Shown here one piece after another: positions 27,651-37,552 of a stretch of DNA of 64,000 bases (its first letter is position 1; every line of letters starts with the position of its first letter). The stretch is from Rhizobium sp. J15. GTDB taxonomy: Bacteria; Pseudomonadota; Alphaproteobacteria; Rhizobiales; Rhizobiaceae. The stretch lies in NCBI RefSeq assembly GCF_002531825.1, contig NZ_NWSX01000011.1:62001-126000 (forward strand), written 5' to 3'. The notes under the pieces are model-generated. The model saw only the letters and a list, made by a program, of their open reading frames with translations, ran no database searches and had not been told where the DNA came from. A program made the translations under genes and the position numbers.

Positions 27651-28496
27651 ATGAAGCCGCAATATCTTATCCTCGCTATCGCATGCCTCGCGGCCCTCGC
27701 CGCCTCACGCCCTTCAGCGGCGCAGGAGCAGCGCAAACCTGTCAGCCACTGTCAGGCGATCGCGCAGAACATTCCCAAGGTGACCTTCGCAAGCTTCTCC
27801 ACCGCCCCGCCGGTCATATCGGCCGTCTCCGAGGGCGAGGACGTCAAACTCACCTTTCTCGGCCACTCCACCTTCGAGATCGAGACGCCCGCAGGCATCA
27901 TCATCGCCACAGACTATAATGGCTGGTACCGGCCGGTGACGACGCCCGATGTCGTGACCATGAACAAGGCCCACACGACCCACTTCACTCTGACGCCCGA
28001 TCCCGGGATCAAGCATTTGCTGCATGGCTGGAGCGACGTTCCGGATGGGAAGGCTGATATCAGCCTCGTCGTAGGCGACGCCTATATCCGCAACGTCACG
28101 ACGGATATCCGCTTCAGTTACGGCCTCGGCGGTTCGCAGCAGGACGGCAATTCCATCTTCATATTCGAGGTCGCCGGTCTCTGCATCGGCCATCTCGGCC
28201 ATCTGCATTACGAGCTGACGGACACGCATTATACGGAAATCGGGCGTCTCGATGTCGTCATGGTGCCGGTCGATGGCGGCCTCACCATGGGGGCCGACAG
28301 CATGAGCCGCGTCATCAAGCGGCTGCGCTCGTCACTGATCCTGCCGATGCATCGCCGCGGTCCGCCGGTCAATGCCTTCGTTTCCATGTTCGGCAAGGAT
28401 TTCGATATCGCCTATGCCCCTGACGACAGCATCACCGTTTCCATGCGCACGCTGCCGAAGAAGCCGCTGATCTATGTGATGAAGGGCGTGCAGTAA
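27651..28496 (+). CDS. secreted metallo-beta-lactamase-fold protein (UlaG/YcjG-like)
   Basis: The 281-residue protein has a signal peptide (hydrophobic ILAIACLAALAA, cleavage near SAAQE). The MBL-fold start is LTFLGHSTFEIETPAGIIIATDYNGW, with the metal-site-like VTMNKAHTTHFT, HLGHLHYEL and MPVDGG-type blocks, and LPMHRRG near the end. The canonical HxHxDH is altered to HTTH, so the metal set may differ from true lactamases. A periplasmic hydrolase is likely, with unknown substrate. The ribosome site is AGGGGGTGG. Confidence 0.78.
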   Translation: MKPQYLILAIACLAALAASRPSAAQEQRKPVSHCQAIAQNIPKVTFASFSTAPPVISAVSEGEDVKLTFLGHSTFEIETPAGIIIATDYNGWYRPVTTPDVVTMNKAHTTHFTLTPDPGIKHLLHGWSDVPDGKADISLVVGDAYIRNVTTDIRFSYGLGGSQQDGNSIFIFEVAGLCIGHLGHLHYELTDTHYTEIGRLDVVMVPVDGGLTMGADSMSRVIKRLRSSLILPMHRRGPPVNAFVSMFGKDFDIAYAPDDSITVSMRTLPKKPLIYVMKGVQ

Positions 28497-28498
28497 AA

Positions 28499-28520
28499 AG
28501 CCCGGCAGCTTGCCGGGCCT
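28499..28520. terminator. bidirectional intrinsic terminator
   Basis: AGCCCGGCA and TGCCGGGCT pair around a short loop, with an A run on the left and TT on the right. It lies between two convergent genes. Confidence 0.8.
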
Positions 28521-28524
28521 TGTG

Positions 28525-29028
28525 TCAGGCGAATTGCAGGTGGCGTTTGACGCCGACGTCGGGCACATTGTCGTCGTCGAGATTGGCCTTGGCGATTTCC
28601 CAGCCGAATTTGAGCGTGCTGCCTGTGGAAACCCAGATCTCGGCATCGTCGACATGCAGCGAAAGCATGGTAAGCTTCGGGTCCTTCTTGCCGCCGTCAT
28701 ACCAGGCTGCCACGATCGAGCTCCAGTATTCCTCGATTTTCGCAGGGTCGGGACGCACTTCGATCATGCCGGCCAGGCAGGCGTGATAATCGTGATCCTT
28801 GCCGATGACGCAGAAATGCGCGCGGCTGCCGGGCTTAATGGCGCGGACGATGTCGGCATCGGTCTTGGTGAAGAACCAGATCGTATTGGTGGTCGGATCG
28901 GCATGCGGCGCCATCGGCTGCATGTGCATATCGAGCCCTGATACGCCGAGCATGCCGGCATGGACACCGTTGACCTGATCCCAAAGCTGACGTGCCGGTT
29001 GTTCCCGCGCCTCGCTGAGATTTGCCAT
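28525..29028 (-). CDS. pyridoxamine 5'-phosphate oxidase-fold general stress protein
   Basis: The 167-residue protein has the flavin-binding split-barrel fold typical of the bacterial stress protein 26 group. It has MQPMAPHADPTTNTIWFFTKTDADIV, RAHFCVIGKDHDYHACLAG and WYDGGKKDPKL. Family members bind FMN or F420-like cofactors; the substrate is unknown. The start at 29028 has AAAGGAACGG upstream. It is divergent from yebC and convergent with the secreted MBL protein. Confidence 0.8.
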   Translation of the reverse strand: MANLSEAREQPARQLWDQVNGVHAGMLGVSGLDMHMQPMAPHADPTTNTIWFFTKTDADIVRAIKPGSRAHFCVIGKDHDYHACLAGMIEVRPDPAKIEEYWSSIVAAWYDGGKKDPKLTMLSLHVDDAEIWVSTGSTLKFGWEIAKANLDDDNVPDVGVKRHLQFA

Positions 29029-29169
29029 GACCGTTCCTTTCCATTGAATGAAGTTCGGTTGAAACGTCATCTCGTGGCCTTTGTTCCGAACTGCTTTTTC
29101 CTTGAACGGCTGCCGTTTCGCTCTTATAAGGCGGCCCATTCCGAACAATGAGACGTGAACAGGGGTGCC

Positions 29170-29916
29170 ATGGCTGGCCATTCACAGTTTAAAAACATCA
29201 TGCACCGCAAAGGCCGTCAGGATGCCGTGCGGTCGAAAATGTTCTCCAAGCTTGCGCGCGAAATCACCGTTGCCGCCAAGGCCGGCCTGCCCGACCCGAC
29301 GATGAATGCCCGTCTCCGCCTGGCGATCCAGAACGCCAAGGCCCAGTCGATGCCGAAGGACAATATCGACCGCGCCATCAAGAAGGCAGCCGGCGCCGAC
29401 GGCGAAAACTACGATGAAGTCCGCTACGAGGGTTACGGCCCGGGCGGCACGGCGATCATCGTCGAAGCCCTGACCGACAACCGCAACCGCACCGCCTCCA
29501 ACGTCCGCTCGATCTTCACCAAGGCCGGCGGCGCCCTCGGCGAAACCGGTTCCGTGTCCTTCTCCTTCGACCATGTCGGCGAAATCACCTACAAGCTTTC
29601 CGCCGGCGACGCCGACAAGATGATGGAAGCCGCCATCGAAGCCGGCGCCGACGACGTCGAAACCGACGAGGAAGGCCACTACATCACCTGCGCTTTCGAA
29701 GCACTCGGCGAAGTGTCGAAAGCCCTGGAAGCAAGCCTCGGCGAAGCCGAAACCGTCAAGGCCGTCTGGCGCGCCCAGAACAACGTGCCGGTGGACGAGG
29801 AAAAGGCCCAGTCGCTGTTGAAGCTCATCGACAGCCTGGAAGACGATGACGACGTGCAGAACGTCTATTCCAACTTCGAGGTTTCGGAAGAGGTTCTGGC
29901 CAAGCTTTCGGCCTGA
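29170..29916 (+). CDS. yebC: YebC/PmpR-family transcriptional regulatory protein
   Basis: The 248-residue protein begins [21 protein letters not shown], the near-invariant YebC N-terminus. [34 protein letters not shown] and the C-terminal [10 protein letters not shown] follow. Members bind DNA, and some relieve ribosome stalling at proline stretches. The start at 29170 is preceded by AGGGG; an ATG 15 bases earlier is less likely. In many alphaproteobacteria it sits next to ruvCAB; here an oxidoreductase and a chemoreceptor intervene. Confidence 0.95.
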   Translation: MAGHSQFKNIMHRKGRQDAVRSKMFSKLAREITVAAKAGLPDPTMNARLRLAIQNAKAQSMPKDNIDRAIKKAAGADGENYDEVRYEGYGPGGTAIIVEALTDNRNRTASNVRSIFTKAGGALGETGSVSFSFDHVGEITYKLSAGDADKMMEAAIEAGADDVETDEEGHYITCAFEALGEVSKALEASLGEAETVKAVWRAQNNVPVDEEKAQSLLKLIDSLEDDDDVQNVYSNFEVSEEVLAKLSA

Positions 29917-29941
29917 GTTTCTCGGACGACCGTCAATGAAA

Positions 29942-29963
29942 AACCCGGCCGTGACGCCGGGTT
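29942..29963. terminator. intrinsic terminator between yebC and the LLM oxidoreductase
   Basis: AACCCGGC and GCCGGGTT pair around a 6-base loop, with A and T runs on the two sides. It can act for both convergent genes. Confidence 0.85.
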
Positions 29964-29982
29964 TTCTGTTTCTGGGATGCTT

Positions 29983-30984
29983 CTAAGCGGCGGCCCGCAG
30001 GAAGTTGCCCAGCCCCGCGAACAGCTCCACCGACCTCAGCCGCGCCTCGATGTCATGGATCGGCATCGAGATGATCACCTCGTCAGCCTGGGTTTCGCGC
30101 AGAAACTCCGTCAGCTTCGCCTCCGCCGTCTTCGGCGCGCCCACCACGGCATAACGCAGCGTGTGCTCGACGTTCATCTTCTCCATCGGCGACCAGAAGC
30201 CCTCCATATCGGCAACGGGACGCGGGAACGGACCGCGGACATTGCGGCGCAGATTGACGAACTGCTGCTGGGCGGAGGTGAAATTATACCGCGCCTCCTC
30301 GTCCGTTTCCGCCACCGCCCCCATGACGCCGACCATCACATAGGGCTTGTCTTGCGTTGCCGAAGGCTGGAAACGGTCGCGGTAGATCGCGATGGCGTCG
30401 AGCAGCATATCGGGCGCGAAATGCGAGGCGAAGGCATAGGGAAGCCCGAGCATGGCGGCAAGCTGGGCACTGTAGAGGCTGGAGCCGAGCAGCCAGATCG
30501 GGATATGCGAGCCGTTGCCGGGAACCGCCAGGATCGCCTGGTTCTCGACCGGCGTGCCGAGCAGCTGCTGCAGTTCCACCACGTCGTTCGGAAAACTGTT
30601 GGCGCCTGCCTCGAGATTGCGCCGCAGCGCCTGCGCTGTGCGCATATCCGTTCCCGGCGCGCGGCCGAGACCGAGATCGATGCGGCCGGGGAACAGCGCT
30701 TCCAGCGTGCCGAACTGCTCGGCAATGACGAGCGGTGAATGATTGGGCAGCATGATGCCGCCGGAACCGATGCGGATGCGCTTGGTCGCGGCCCCGACAT
30801 GGCCGATGACGACGGCGGTCGCAGCGCTCGCGATGCCCGGCATGCCGTGATGCTCGGCGAGCCAGAAGCGTTTGTAACCGAATTCCTCGGCCTTGCGCGC
30901 CATCCGCGCCGAGCTCTCGAGAGACTGGCTGACGGTGCTGCCTTCGGCAACGGGGGAAAGGTCGAGTATGGAGAAGGGAACCAT
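29983..30984 (-). CDS. LLM-class flavin-dependent oxidoreductase
   Basis: The 333-residue protein is a luciferase-like monooxygenase with a TIM-barrel flavin fold. It begins [17 protein letters not shown] and has [59 protein letters not shown] and [11 protein letters not shown]. It belongs to the YhbW-type subgroup. The substrate is unknown. The start at 30984 lies behind AGGTTTCCC. It is convergent with yebC, and the chemoreceptor lies behind it on the same strand with its own terminator between them. Confidence 0.88.
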   Translation of the reverse strand: MVPFSILDLSPVAEGSTVSQSLESSARMARKAEEFGYKRFWLAEHHGMPGIASAATAVVIGHVGAATKRIRIGSGGIMLPNHSPLVIAEQFGTLEALFPGRIDLGLGRAPGTDMRTAQALRRNLEAGANSFPNDVVELQQLLGTPVENQAILAVPGNGSHIPIWLLGSSLYSAQLAAMLGLPYAFASHFAPDMLLDAIAIYRDRFQPSATQDKPYVMVGVMGAVAETDEEARYNFTSAQQQFVNLRRNVRGPFPRPVADMEGFWSPMEKMNVEHTLRYAVVGAPKTAEAKLTEFLRETQADEVIISMPIHDIEARLRSVELFAGLGNFLRAAA

Positions 30985-31064
30985 GGGAAACCTGCCGGGC
31001 AGTTGAAGGGTGCCGTCTATGTAGGTTGGCGCCGCCGCCATTCCAAACCGTGCAGGCAAACAAA

Positions 31065-31088
31065 AAGGGCCGCGCGAAGGCGGCCCTT
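31065..31088 (-). terminator. intrinsic terminator of the chemoreceptor gene
   Basis: On the minus strand AAGGGCCGC and GCGGCCCTT pair around a 6-base loop and are followed by TTTTG, 22 bases after the stop. Confidence 0.85.
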
Positions 31089-31109
31089 GTCGCATATCGG
31101 AACGGCGAC

Positions 31110-33425
31110 TTACCGGTGGCGCCGCAGCACATGCACCTCGGCGCTCGGCTTGTGGTGGCCGGGCGGCAGCGTGAAGTTGCCGAGCTGCCGGTCCATTTCG
31201 AGGGCCTCCGACGCCAGCCGGTGGATCGCCGCCGTCGTTTCCTCGACCATCGAGGCGTTCTGCTGAGTCATCGCGTCGAGCTCGGAAACGGCGCTGTTGA
31301 TCTCGCGCAGCGTATTGGCCTCCTCGCGGGTCGACTCCATGATCTCGTTGATCTTCCCGTTGATTGCCTCGACATGGCCGCCGATGCCGGTCAGCGCAGC
31401 ACCCGCCTTTTCCACCAGCGACACGCCGCTTTCCACTTCATGCGTCGATTTCTGCAGCAGGCTGGAGATTTCCTTGGCCGCGCTCGATGAGCGCTGGGCG
31501 AGTTCGCGCACTTCCATGGCGACGACGGCGAAACCCTTGCCGGATTCACCGGCGCGCGCCGCTTCCACGCCGGCGTTCAGCGCCAGACGATTGGTCTGGA
31601 AGGCGATATCGTCGATGACGGAGATGATCGTATTGATCTGGCGCGACGAGGCCTGGATCGCCTCCATCGCCGCGATCGTCTCGCGCATGATCTGGCCGGA
31701 GCCTGTCGTCTCCTTCTTGGCGTCGCGGGCGATGCGCTCGGCCTGTTCGGCCCGTTCGATCTGCCGGCGGACGGACTGGGTGATGGCGCTGATCGCATTC
31801 GCCGTCTCGGTGATCGAGCCGGCCTGGCGCTCAGTGCGCCCGGCAAGCTCGTCGGCGCCGGTGCGCATCTCCTCGGAGCCGGCGCGCACCGCCATCGAGT
31901 TACCGCCGATCGCCGTCATGGTCTCGCTGAGCGTCGCGAGCGCCTCGTTGAAATTGACGCGCAGGCTTTCGAGTTCGTTCGGGAAGCGGGTATCGATCTG
32001 ATAGGCGAGATCGCCGTTCGCCAGATGATGCAGGCCCTCGTCGAGCGCCTCGACCACCTGCTGCAGCGACTTCGCCTCGGCCTCGCGTTCGGCAAGGTTC
32101 TGCTGGCGGTCCTGCTCGGCCTGCAGGCGCGTCTCTTCGCTCGCGGCCTCGAGTTCGCGGCCTTCGATCAGCGACTGGCGGAAGCGGGCGAGGGCTTTCG
32201 CCATCGTGCCGATCTCGTCTTTGCGGTTCAGGCTGCCGATCTCGCTGTCGAGCTTGCCATCGGCGACATCGCGGGTGACGCCGGCAAGCCGGGCGAGCGG
32301 CGAAAACAGGAAATTAGTGACGAGCCCCGTCGCAACCGACATGACGACGAGCACGCCGACGCCGATCATCGTCAGCAGGGCGGCGATCTCGATCGAGCCG
32401 GCATTGAGTTCGCTCAGGAGCACGCTCTCGACCACGAGGAAGCGGTCGCCGCGATAGTCGATGCCGCGGACATAGGCGCGGGCCGCGCCATCCGCCCGGT
32501 CGAAATCTGCCACCGTCATCGCCGAACTGGCAAGCGCATCCTTGATGAAGGTGAAGGGTGCCGCATCGAGCGTCGCAAGCCTGCCGCTTGCATCGAGGCC
32601 GACAGCGGATCCATCGGCGGAGACGATCGCCGCCCGCGCCGTGCTGCCCTGGATGATGCCCTTGGCAAGAATGCTGGTGACGATATCCTCGCGCACCTTG
32701 AACAGGATGATGCCCTTGGCCGCTCCGAGCTTAACGATCGGCACGGCATAGAAGATTGCCGATGTACCGCTGGCGGCATCGACGCGCAGGCCGGAAAATC
32801 CCGTTGGCGCAGCGTCATCGGTCGCCTTGGCGGTATTCTCGATCGCTTTGGCGAAGGCGATGCCGGCGCCGGTCGTCTTCCAGGCGTCCGATTTCAGGTT
32901 TTCGGCGAAGTCGTCTTCCTTCTTGTAGGAATAGAGGACGGAACCGTCGAGATCGGCGATCAGGAGATCGCTGAAGGCGGTATCCTCGAGGTCGCGGGCG
33001 ACTTCGCTCTGCGTCTTCTCATGGTTTGAATAATAGAAGCCGCTCGGCCCCTCCGGCTTCATCAGCTTCTCGCGCTGGTCGGCCGGGTTGGGATTGTTCG
33101 TGATGAAGACCTTCTTCAGTTCGGCGCGGGCATTGCCCGAGGTCTTCTCGATGGTCTTCCAGCCGCTCTTCAGGCTGGTGATCGACATCTGCAGCGCCTC
33201 GATGCGAGCAATGGAATTGGCCTGGTTCTCGAGCTGCGCCAGCTGGTCCTGCAACATGTCGCCGCGGAAGATCAGCACGCTCTCCTTGGCCTTCAGCGCC
33301 TGCTCGTCTGAGATGCGGCTGCTGGCGAAATAGGCGAGCACGTCGATCACCGCGATCGACAGCACGGTCATCAGGATGAATGTGGCAATGACCTTGAAGG
33401 ACAGGGATTGAAATCTCTGAGCCAT
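31110..33425 (-). CDS. methyl-accepting chemotaxis protein
   Basis: The 771-residue protein has an N-terminal membrane segment (about 10-33), a periplasmic ligand-binding region to about 365, and a second membrane segment (about 370-395). A HAMP domain and a second HAMP-like stretch ([15 protein letters not shown]) follow. The signalling domain has the conserved hairpin [37 protein letters not shown] tip. The sensing part is about 340 residues, of the long helical type. There is no C-terminal CheR/CheB-binding pentapeptide. Stimulus unknown. The start at 33425 has AAGGGG upstream. Confidence 0.93.
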   Translation of the reverse strand: MAQRFQSLSFKVIATFILMTVLSIAVIDVLAYFASSRISDEQALKAKESVLIFRGDMLQDQLAQLENQANSIARIEALQMSITSLKSGWKTIEKTSGNARAELKKVFITNNPNPADQREKLMKPEGPSGFYYSNHEKTQSEVARDLEDTAFSDLLIADLDGSVLYSYKKEDDFAENLKSDAWKTTGAGIAFAKAIENTAKATDDAAPTGFSGLRVDAASGTSAIFYAVPIVKLGAAKGIILFKVREDIVTSILAKGIIQGSTARAAIVSADGSAVGLDASGRLATLDAAPFTFIKDALASSAMTVADFDRADGAARAYVRGIDYRGDRFLVVESVLLSELNAGSIEIAALLTMIGVGVLVVMSVATGLVTNFLFSPLARLAGVTRDVADGKLDSEIGSLNRKDEIGTMAKALARFRQSLIEGRELEAASEETRLQAEQDRQQNLAEREAEAKSLQQVVEALDEGLHHLANGDLAYQIDTRFPNELESLRVNFNEALATLSETMTAIGGNSMAVRAGSEEMRTGADELAGRTERQAGSITETANAISAITQSVRRQIERAEQAERIARDAKKETTGSGQIMRETIAAMEAIQASSRQINTIISVIDDIAFQTNRLALNAGVEAARAGESGKGFAVVAMEVRELAQRSSSAAKEISSLLQKSTHEVESGVSLVEKAGAALTGIGGHVEAINGKINEIMESTREEANTLREINSAVSELDAMTQQNASMVEETTAAIHRLASEALEMDRQLGNFTLPPGHHKPSAEVHVLRRHR

Positions 33426-33668
33426 GTACGACGAACCCCTTCTGAACATGCCTGCCGGCATGGACACGCAGCGCATGCCTGATCGACTGATCTTTAAACA
33501 GAACATCGGGGGCTTATCTCATTGCGACACGAGACCCCCTTCGTATTCGACACTAGAATTCAAGCATCTGTTTTAATTCGCGGTAAATGGCGCATCCTAA
33601 AACCAAAGGTGTTTTTGTTTTGTTCACTTATCAATGGCACTTATTTCGCAATCGCTATAGGTTGAACC

Positions 33669-34178
33669 ATGCAAAATACGATTCGCATCATCGGCATCGA
33701 TCCCGGCCTTCGCCGCACCGGCTGGGGAATCATAGATACATTGGGCAATTCGCTGAAGTTCGTGGCGTCAGGCACGGTGACATCAGACGGCGAGATGGAC
33801 CTCGCCTCCCGCCTCTGCCAGCTGCATGACGGGCTTGCCGATATCGTTCACGCTTACAAGCCGGATGAAGCCGCCGTCGAACAGACCTTCGTCAACAAGG
33901 ACGCGGTGGCGACCCTGAAGCTCGGCCAGGCCCGCGGCATCGCCATGCTGGTGCCGGCCCGCGCCGGATTGCCGGTTTCCGAATATGCCCCGAACGCGGT
34001 GAAGAAAGCGGTCATCGGCGTCGGCCATGGCGAAAAACAGCAGATTCACATGATGTTGAAGATCCTGATGCCGAAGGTCGAATTCAAGGGCGATGACGCC
34101 GCCGACGCCTTGGCGATCGCCATTTGCCATGCCCACAATCGCGGCGGCACCAGGATGCGCCAGGCATTGGCCGGCTAA
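33669..34178 (+). CDS. ruvC: crossover junction endodeoxyribonuclease RuvC
   Basis: RuvC resolves Holliday junctions. The 169-residue protein has catalytic D11 ([13 protein letters not shown]), E71 ([10 protein letters not shown]), and D143/D146 ([16 protein letters not shown]). Length is normal. RuvA and RuvB follow on the same strand, but a toxin-antitoxin module of about 0.7 kb separates them from ruvC. Confidence 0.96.
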   Translation: MQNTIRIIGIDPGLRRTGWGIIDTLGNSLKFVASGTVTSDGEMDLASRLCQLHDGLADIVHAYKPDEAAVEQTFVNKDAVATLKLGQARGIAMLVPARAGLPVSEYAPNAVKKAVIGVGHGEKQQIHMMLKILMPKVEFKGDDAADALAIAICHAHNRGGTRMRQALAG

Positions 34179-34211
34179 TCTGTTCTTGACTTGTTCCCAT
34201 TCGATGATAAG

Positions 34212-34230
34212 TAATACCTGAGAGGTATTA
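34212..34230. promoter_or_regulatory. palindromic operator of the vapBC module
   Basis: TAATACCT and AGGTATTA form a perfect 8-bp inverted repeat with a GAG spacer, ending two bases before the vapB ATG. It overlaps the AGAGG ribosome site. VapBC complexes usually bind such sites to repress their own transcription. Confidence 0.7.
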
Positions 34231-34232
34231 CC

Positions 34233-34496
34233 ATGCGTGTGACCGAAAAAGGCCAAGTGACCATTCCCAAGGACATCAGGGACCGTTTGAAGATCGGGCC
34301 AGGATCCGAGGTGGATTTCATTGCCGACGAAAGAGGTGCCCGTCTCGTCGTTCTATCCAGCCGCACGAAACCGTCGCAGGACGATTTTGAATCCTGGCTC
34401 GGCAGCATGAGCGGGACCCTCGACACCAGCGGCATGACCACCGATGAATTCATGGAATGGTTGAGGGGACCACGCGATGACCTCGGTCCTCGTTGA
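34233..34496 (+). CDS. vapB: VapB-type antitoxin (AbrB/SpoVT DNA-binding domain)
   Basis: The 87-residue protein starts MRVTEKGQVTIPKDIRDRLKIGPGSEVDF, the swapped-hairpin AbrB domain used by VapB and MazE antitoxins to bind DNA. The C-terminal half (about 45-87), with DFESWLGSMSGTLD and MTTDEFMEWLRG, is the expected toxin-wrapping segment. The gene overlaps the downstream vapC by 20 bases. A perfect palindrome lies immediately before its start. The pair probably forms an autoregulated toxin-antitoxin system. Confidence 0.88.
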   Translation: MRVTEKGQVTIPKDIRDRLKIGPGSEVDFIADERGARLVVLSSRTKPSQDDFESWLGSMSGTLDTSGMTTDEFMEWLRGPRDDLGPR

Positions 34497-34893
34497 TACG
34501 AATGTCTTCATCGATATCTTCGGTCCGGATAATCCCTTCAGGGAATGGTCCGCACGGGCCTTGAGCGCGTTGCGGCCGGATTCGCAATTCATCATGACGC
34601 CGGTCGTGTGGGCGGAATTGGCAAGCGTGAGCCCGCGCGAGGAAACTCTGGTCTTTCTCCTGTCGCGGTTAAATCTGGTCCGTGAGGCCCTGCCGTTCTC
34701 CGCCGCCTATCGAGCAGGCATGGCGCATGCGCAATACCGAAGAAGCGGCGGCCTGCGCGAGCGCACCCTACCGGATTTCTTCATCGGAGCGCATGCCCTC
34801 GTTCGATCGCACCGGCTCCTGACGCGCGATAGCGCGCGATACCGTTCCTACTTCCCTGATTTGGACATCATTTCTCCCCAAACGCACCCCTGA
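34477..34893 (+). CDS. vapC: VapC-type PIN-domain ribonuclease toxin
   Basis: The 138-residue PIN-domain protein has the acidic metal-binding quartet: D7 (VDTNVFIDI), E47 (VWAELAS), D100 (LPDFFIGAHA) and D118 (LLTRDSARY). VapC toxins cleave specific RNAs, often tRNA or 23S rRNA, when free of antitoxin. Target here unknown. It overlaps vapB by 20 bases, and its stop is 13 bases before ruvA, so the module is embedded in the ruv operon. Confidence 0.9.
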   Translation: MTSVLVDTNVFIDIFGPDNPFREWSARALSALRPDSQFIMTPVVWAELASVSPREETLVFLLSRLNLVREALPFSAAYRAGMAHAQYRRSGGLRERTLPDFFIGAHALVRSHRLLTRDSARYRSYFPDLDIISPQTHP

Positions 34894-34905
34894 GAGACCG
34901 CGACC

Positions 34906-35520
34906 ATGATCGGCAAGCTGAAAGGCACCATAGACGAGATCGGCGAAGACTATGTGCTCGTCGATGTGCACGGCGTCTGCTACGTCGCTTATTGCTCGGC
35001 CCGCACCCTATCCAAGCTCGGCTCGGCCGGCGAAGCCTGCGTGCTCTTCATCGAGACCTATGTGCGCGAGGATCAGCTGAAGCTCTTCGGCTTCATGAGC
35101 GCGCTCGAGCGGGAATGGTTCAACCTGCTGCAGAGCGTCCAGGGCGTCGGCGCCAAGGTGGCGCTCGCCGTGCTCTCGACGCTGACGCCGGGCGAACTCG
35201 CCAATGCGATCGCCCTGCAGGACCGCGCCGCTGTCTCCCGCGCACCAGGCGTCGGCCCGAAAGTGGCGATGCGCCTCGTCACCGAACTGAAGAACCGGGC
35301 GCCGGCCTATGCCGGGGAAGCGATCAATATCGCGCTCAAGCAGGAGCTCGGCGAAGGCGTCGCCGCCGCACCGGTTGCCGATGCGGTGTCCGCATTGACC
35401 AACCTCGGCTACAGCAGGGACCAGGCGGCGAATGCCGTTGCCGCGGCCATGAAGACGGCCGGCGAAGGAGCCGACAGTGCCAAGCTGATCCGGCTGGGAT
35501 TGAAGGAATTGGCGCGGTGA
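34906..35520 (+). CDS. ruvA: Holliday junction DNA helicase subunit RuvA
   Basis: RuvA tetramers bind four-way junctions and load RuvB. The 204-residue protein has an OB-fold N-terminus ([26 protein letters not shown]). Two helix-hairpin-helix motifs follow ([16 protein letters not shown] and [17 protein letters not shown]). A flexible linker and a C-terminal UBA-like domain that contacts RuvB ([15 protein letters not shown]) complete it. It follows vapC by 13 bases and precedes ruvB by about 80 bases. Confidence 0.96.
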   Translation: MIGKLKGTIDEIGEDYVLVDVHGVCYVAYCSARTLSKLGSAGEACVLFIETYVREDQLKLFGFMSALEREWFNLLQSVQGVGAKVALAVLSTLTPGELANAIALQDRAAVSRAPGVGPKVAMRLVTELKNRAPAYAGEAINIALKQELGEGVAAAPVADAVSALTNLGYSRDQAANAVAAAMKTAGEGADSAKLIRLGLKELAR

Positions 35521-35602
35521 AGGCCGGAAACCCGATGATTGGATGTCGAGGCAGACGATTTTTGGTGTATTGCTGTGACAGGTTTCAAAACGGAATGAAA
35601 GC

Positions 35603-36643
35603 ATGAGCGAACCCGCCCGACTGATATCGCCGGAAAAGCGGGGCGAAGACCTTGATGTCACGCTGCGCCCGCAATCGCTGGACGAATTCACCGGCCAGGC
35701 GGAAGCCCGCGCCAATCTCAAGATCTTCATCGAGGCGGCGAAGAACCGCGGCGAGGCGCTCGACCACGTGCTCTTCGTCGGCCCGCCCGGCCTCGGCAAG
35801 ACGACGCTGGCGCAGATCATGGCGAAGGAACTCGGCGTCAATTTCCGCTCGACGTCGGGTCCCGTCATCGCCAAGGCCGGCGATCTCGCTGCCCTTCTCA
35901 CCAATCTCGAGGAGCGCGACGTGCTCTTCATCGACGAGATCCATCGCCTCAACCCGGCCGTCGAAGAAATCCTCTATCCCGCCATGGAGGATTTCCAGCT
36001 CGACCTCATCATCGGCGAAGGCCCTGCCGCCCGCTCGGTGAAGATCGACCTGTCGAAATTCACGCTGGTGGCCGCCACCACCCGGCTCGGCCTGCTGACC
36101 ACGCCGCTGCGCGACCGCTTCGGCATCCCGGTGCGGCTCAGCTTCTATACCGTCGAAGAGCTGGAGCTGATCGTGCGCCGCGGCGCGCGGCTGATGAACC
36201 TGCCGATGACCGATGAAGGCGCCCGCGAGATCGCCAGGCGCGCCCGCGGCACCCCGCGCATCGCCGGCCGGCTGCTGCGGCGCGTGCGTGATTTCGCCGA
36301 GGTGGCAAGAGCCGAGGCCGTCACCCGCGAGATCGCCGACGAGGCGCTGACCCGGCTGCTGGTCGACAATGTCGGCCTCGACCAGCTCGACAAGCGCTAC
36401 CTCAACATGATCGCCGTCAATTTCGGCGGCGGCCCGGTCGGCATCGAAACCATCGCCGCCGGCCTTTCCGAGCCGCGCGATGCGATCGAGGACATCATCG
36501 AGCCCTATATGATCCAGCAGGGTTTCATTCAGCGCACGCCGCGCGGCCGTGTTCTGACCGCAATCGCGTGGAAACATCTCGGAATGCAACCGCCCAAGGA
36601 CATGGAGGCTGCGCAGTTCCGGCTGTTTCAGGAGGACGACTGA
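35603..36643 (+). CDS. ruvB: Holliday junction branch-migration ATPase RuvB
   Basis: RuvB is the AAA+ motor for branch migration. The 346-residue protein has Walker A GPPGLGKT (60-67), Walker B LFIDEIHR around D111, sensor 1 ATTRLG, arginine-finger region LRDRFG, and the C-terminal winged-helix domain (ML-type [16 protein letters not shown]). Length matches the family. The next gene starts at the base directly after its stop codon. Confidence 0.97.
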   Translation: MSEPARLISPEKRGEDLDVTLRPQSLDEFTGQAEARANLKIFIEAAKNRGEALDHVLFVGPPGLGKTTLAQIMAKELGVNFRSTSGPVIAKAGDLAALLTNLEERDVLFIDEIHRLNPAVEEILYPAMEDFQLDLIIGEGPAARSVKIDLSKFTLVAATTRLGLLTTPLRDRFGIPVRLSFYTVEELELIVRRGARLMNLPMTDEGAREIARRARGTPRIAGRLLRRVRDFAEVARAEAVTREIADEALTRLLVDNVGLDQLDKRYLNMIAVNFGGGPVGIETIAAGLSEPRDAIEDIIEPYMIQQGFIQRTPRGRVLTAIAWKHLGMQPPKDMEAAQFRLFQEDD

Positions 36644-37546
36644 GTGATCACCCGCCGCGGATTTTTCAAGCTTGTCGGCGGCGGTATCACAGGTGTCATG
36701 TCGCTGGGTGGTTACGCCTTCGCCTATGAACCGCTGGCGCGACTCGGCATTGCCCGTTACCGGCTGACGCCGCCGGGATGGACACCCGGCCTCAAGCTCC
36801 GTGTCGTCGCGCTCGCGGATATCCATGCCTGCGAACCCTGGATGTCGGCAGACCGCATTGCCGCGATCTGCCGCAAGGCCAACGAACTCGAAGGCGACGT
36901 GACCGTTCTGCTCGGCGATTATGCCGCCGGCATGAACATGGTGACGCAGTACGTGCATTCGAGCCAGTGGTCCAAGGCGCTCGCCACCCTGCAAGCCCCG
37001 CTCGGCGTGCATGCGATCATGAGCAATCACGATTGGTGGGAAGACAGGACCGCCCAGAAGAACGGCGGGATGGAAACCTTCGGACACCGGGCGCTCGCCG
37101 GCGTGGGGATTTCGGTCTACGCCAATCGCGCCGTCCGGCTCGATAAGGATGGCCACGGCTTCTGGCTTGCGGGGCTCGAAGATCAGCTGGCGCTGCTGCC
37201 GGGGAAGAAGTGGGGCCGCACGCAAATACTCGGCCTCGACGATCTCGATGGGACCATGGCTCAGGTCACCGACGACGCACCCGTCATCCTGCTTGCCCAC
37301 GAGCCCGATATCTTTCCGCGCGTGCCCGAGCGCGTCTCGCTGACGCTGTCGGGCCACACGCATGGCGGACAGATCCGCTTTCTCGGCCGTTCACCGGTCG
37401 TCCCCTCGCGTTACGGCAATCGCTACGCCTATGGCCACATCGTCGAGGAGGGGCGTAATATCATCGTCTCCGGCGGCCTCGGCTGCTCCATTGCACCGGT
37501 CCGCTTCGGCGTGCCGCCGGAAATCGTCGTCATCGATCTCGGATAA
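36644..37546 (+). CDS. Tat-exported metallophosphoesterase
   Basis: The 300-residue protein starts with GTG directly after the ruvB stop (TGA-GTG), which implies translational coupling. A twin-arginine signal (TRRGFFKLVGGG) is followed by a calcineurin-like fold. Metal ligands lie in ALADIHACEPWM, LLGDYAAG, MSNHDWW, LAHEPD and SGHTHGGQ. It resembles YkuE/YaeI-type phosphoesterases, some of which act on lipid A intermediates. The substrate here is not known, and its linkage to ruvB is probably regulatory, not functional. Confidence 0.88.
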   Translation: MITRRGFFKLVGGGITGVMSLGGYAFAYEPLARLGIARYRLTPPGWTPGLKLRVVALADIHACEPWMSADRIAAICRKANELEGDVTVLLGDYAAGMNMVTQYVHSSQWSKALATLQAPLGVHAIMSNHDWWEDRTAQKNGGMETFGHRALAGVGISVYANRAVRLDKDGHGFWLAGLEDQLALLPGKKWGRTQILGLDDLDGTMAQVTDDAPVILLAHEPDIFPRVPERVSLTLSGHTHGGQIRFLGRSPVVPSRYGNRYAYGHIVEEGRNIIVSGGLGCSIAPVRFGVPPEIVVIDLG

Positions 37547-37552
37547 ATTGAC

